From Nitrospira sp. (GTDB lineage: Bacteria; Nitrospirota; Nitrospiria; Nitrospirales; Nitrospiraceae), in NCBI GenBank assembly GCA_030123565.1, contig CP126122.1:1003001-1067000 (forward strand): a DNA stretch of 64,000 nt, read 5' to 3'. Every line of letters starts with the position of its first letter. The first letter of the stretch is position 1. The position numbers were made by a program, and so were the translations under genes. This document shows positions 62,522 to 64,000 of the stretch, one piece after another. The notes under the pieces were generated by a model. The model saw only the letters and a program-made list of their open reading frames with translations, was not told the DNA's origin and made no database searches.

Positions 62522-63124
62522 ATGAAGGGCCAACGGATTCTCGCCATCGACCATGGCTCCAAGCGGATCGGGTTCGCCCTGAGCGATGAACTCGGGTGGA
62601 CGGCCCAACCGCTGGAGACGTTTCACCGGCGGAATCAGGATGCGGACATCCGGCATATTCAGGAGTTGGTCCGGCAGCATGAGGTCGGGCGGGTCGTCGT
62701 CGGGATGCCGCTGCGGCTGGATGGAGAAGTCGGTCCTGCGGCCAAAGTCGTCGAGGCCTTCGTTCAGCTGCTGGAGCCGGCCCTGTCTATTCCGGTGGTC
62801 ACCTGGGACGAACGGATGACGACGAGGTCGGCGGAAGATGTGCTGATTGCCGCCGATGTCAGCCGCCGAAAACGCAAGGGCATCGTCGATCGCGTCGCGG
62901 CGGCGATTCTGTTACAAAGTTATCTGGCGAGTTTGGAGGAGCCGTCCACTGTTTCTCCCGAGGGCGGGCTGAACGAGTTCGAGGTCCCCGAGTCCCTGCC
63001 GGTTCATCACGAACGAGTCGATGATGCAGAAGAGATCGATCATAGGGCTGATCCTGGCGGCGGTGATGCTTGCGGGCATCGCCGGCTATCAGGTGCTGCG
63101 CTGGGCTCAAAGTCCCGTCGCTAG
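62522..63124 (+). CDS. ruvX: RuvX/YqgF family RNase H-fold protein, with C-terminal extension
   Basis: Putative pre-16S rRNA nuclease (Holliday-junction-resolvase-like). The 200-residue protein has the N-terminal DHGSKRIGFALSDELG (catalytic Asp), VVVGMPLRLDGEVG, VVTWDERMTT and the final VDRVAAAILLQSYL, which normally ends the family at about 140-150 residues. Here about 55 more residues follow, mostly low-complexity and partly the other-frame reading of mltG. The last 104 bases overlap mltG. It starts 5 bases after alaS. Confidence 0.88.
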   Translation: MKGQRILAIDHGSKRIGFALSDELGWTAQPLETFHRRNQDADIRHIQELVRQHEVGRVVVGMPLRLDGEVGPAAKVVEAFVQLLEPALSIPVVTWDERMTTRSAEDVLIAADVSRRKRKGIVDRVAAAILLQSYLASLEEPSTVSPEGGLNEFEVPESLPVHHERVDDAEEIDHRADPGGGDACGHRRLSGAALGSKSRR

Positions 63125-64000
63125 CGGGCAACCCAAACCTCCCTCCCATATTGTCCTCATCCCTGAAGGCAGCACCTTCCAGCAGGTGGCGACTATTTTG
63201 AAGCGCGAGCATCTGATCCGCAGTTCTTTCGCATTCTCGTTGCTCGGCAGGACGCGTGACATCGATCGAAAGATCCAGCCCGGTGAATATGAGTTGGATG
63301 CCGGCATGGCGTCGAAGGAGATTTTGATCAAGCTGTTGGCCGGCCGTGTGGTGCTGCATCCGGTGACGATCCCGGAGGGCTACACGATGGCCCAGATCGC
63401 CGAGGTGTTGGCGGCGGAGAATATCACGGACGTGAAGGAATTTACGAAGCTGGTTCGCGACCGCTCCTTCATCACGACCCTCGGCGTCGAAGCGGATTCG
63501 TTGGAGGGCTATCTCTTTCCGGAAACCTATTCCTTCGCCCGGGGAACGAAGGCGAAGGATGTCATCAAGACCATGGTGGACGGACTCTACCATGTGTGGG
63601 GGGCCGACCTGCAGGAGCAGGCGGCCCGCCTGAAATTGTCCCTGCACCAGGTGTTGACGCTGGCCTCGGTGATCGAAAAGGAAACGGGGGTCAAGGACGA
63701 GCGCGAACTGATCGCCGCGGTTTTTCACAACCGCTTACGGAAAAAGATTCCGCTGCAGAGCGATCCGACCGTGATTTACGGCTTGCCCGCCTTCGATGGA
63801 AACATCCATAAGCGCGATCTTTCCAGTCTGAGTCCCTACAATACCTATCGAGTGCAGGGTCTCCCGCCGGGACCGATCGCCAGTCCCGGAGCCCACTCGC
63901 TTCGCGCGGCGCTGTTTCCCGCCCAGGCCCCCTACCTCTATTTCGTCTCGCGCAACGACGGGACCCATCACTTCTCCTCCACCCTGGCCGAGCACAATGA
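63021..64000 (+). CDS. mltG: MltG endolytic murein transglycosylase, 3' end outside window
   Basis: Inner-membrane enzyme that cleaves nascent glycan strands. The frame starts ATG ATG CAG AAG at 63021, within the end of ruvX, and is open to the window end (326 codons). An N-terminal membrane anchor (SIIGLILAAVMLAGIAGYQV) is followed by a LysM-like region (HIVLIPEGSTFQQVATILKR) and the YceG catalytic domain: LEGYLFPETYSF, ASVIEKETG with the catalytic Glu, PLQSDPTVIYGL, YNTYRVQGLPPGPI. The missing part should be short (the family is about 330-350 residues). Confidence 0.92.
   Translation, partial: MMQKRSIIGLILAAVMLAGIAGYQVLRWAQSPVASGQPKPPSHIVLIPEGSTFQQVATILKREHLIRSSFAFSLLGRTRDIDRKIQPGEYELDAGMASKEILIKLLAGRVVLHPVTIPEGYTMAQIAEVLAAENITDVKEFTKLVRDRSFITTLGVEADSLEGYLFPETYSFARGTKAKDVIKTMVDGLYHVWGADLQEQAARLKLSLHQVLTLASVIEKETGVKDERELIAAVFHNRLRKKIPLQSDPTVIYGLPAFDGNIHKRDLSSLSPYNTYRVQGLPPGPIASPGAHSLRAALFPAQAPYLYFVSRNDGTHHFSSTLAEHN

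Noticed and set aside
1..64000. CRISPR array, tRNA or rRNA genes
   Set aside because: No regularly spaced repeats with unique spacers and no cloverleaf or rRNA sequence that I could recognise on reading.

Overview
The window looks like a chromosomal piece of a Nitrospira-type bacterium (phylum Nitrospirota). The reasons are a GC-rich Gram-negative gene set, a Cld/ChdC-family heme protein, a PrsR-like sigma-54-type regulator, an IS481 transposase of a kind I associate with Nitrospira, and a formate dehydrogenase with FdhD. The genus call is inference from gene content; there is no rRNA in the window.

Layout. 1-11018: end of an unknown gene, then a co-directional lipid-degradation operon (acyl-CoA ligase, thiolase, 3-hydroxyacyl-CoA dehydrogenase, enoyl-CoA hydratase, patatin, acyl-CoA dehydrogenase), a helix-turn-helix regulator and a tryptophanase coupled to it. 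11452-17950: a two-partner-secretion pair (TpsB transporter and an unusually short TpsA) followed by a TPR-CHAT peptidase-like protein, with a convergent exported Lon-like Ser/Lys protease. 18229-25971: SDR and Nudix enzymes, a multi-PAS histidine kinase with its NarL-type response regulator, a receiver-like protein lacking the phospho-acceptor Asp, and an NtrC-type regulator lacking both that Asp and the GAFTGA loop. 26310-33762: Tat-exported MepK-like endopeptidase, FKBP prolyl isomerase, small exported and membrane proteins, the Cld/ChdC-like heme protein, CinA and ThpR.

33843-51900 is an accessory, decaying region. It holds an IS481 element inserted in a dispersed repeat, an IS3 element inserted in a small gene that also carries an IS5-type MITE, palindromic REP-like repeats, an alpha/beta hydrolase and a serine hydrolase that have each lost their catalytic core, a large pentapeptide-repeat gene broken by frameshifts, an IS5/IS1182-like element, and a duplicated scrap of a TPR gene. 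Intact genes there include a truncated haemoglobin, an unusual heptad-repeat (LhKSxED) coiled-coil protein and a TPR protein of foreign-looking composition.

52161-64000 returns to core genome: three lipoproteins and a DUF4239-type membrane protein, a formate dehydrogenase/FdhD pair, then recA-recX-alaS-ruvX-mltG, the last running off the window end.

The best candidates for an undescribed system are the TpsB-compact TpsA-CHAT locus with its exported Lon-like neighbour, and the regulator block of a kinase pair next to two phosphorylation-deficient receiver proteins. The most secure sequence-level result is the reconstruction of a 98-codon gene that two separate mobile elements have interrupted with target duplications.
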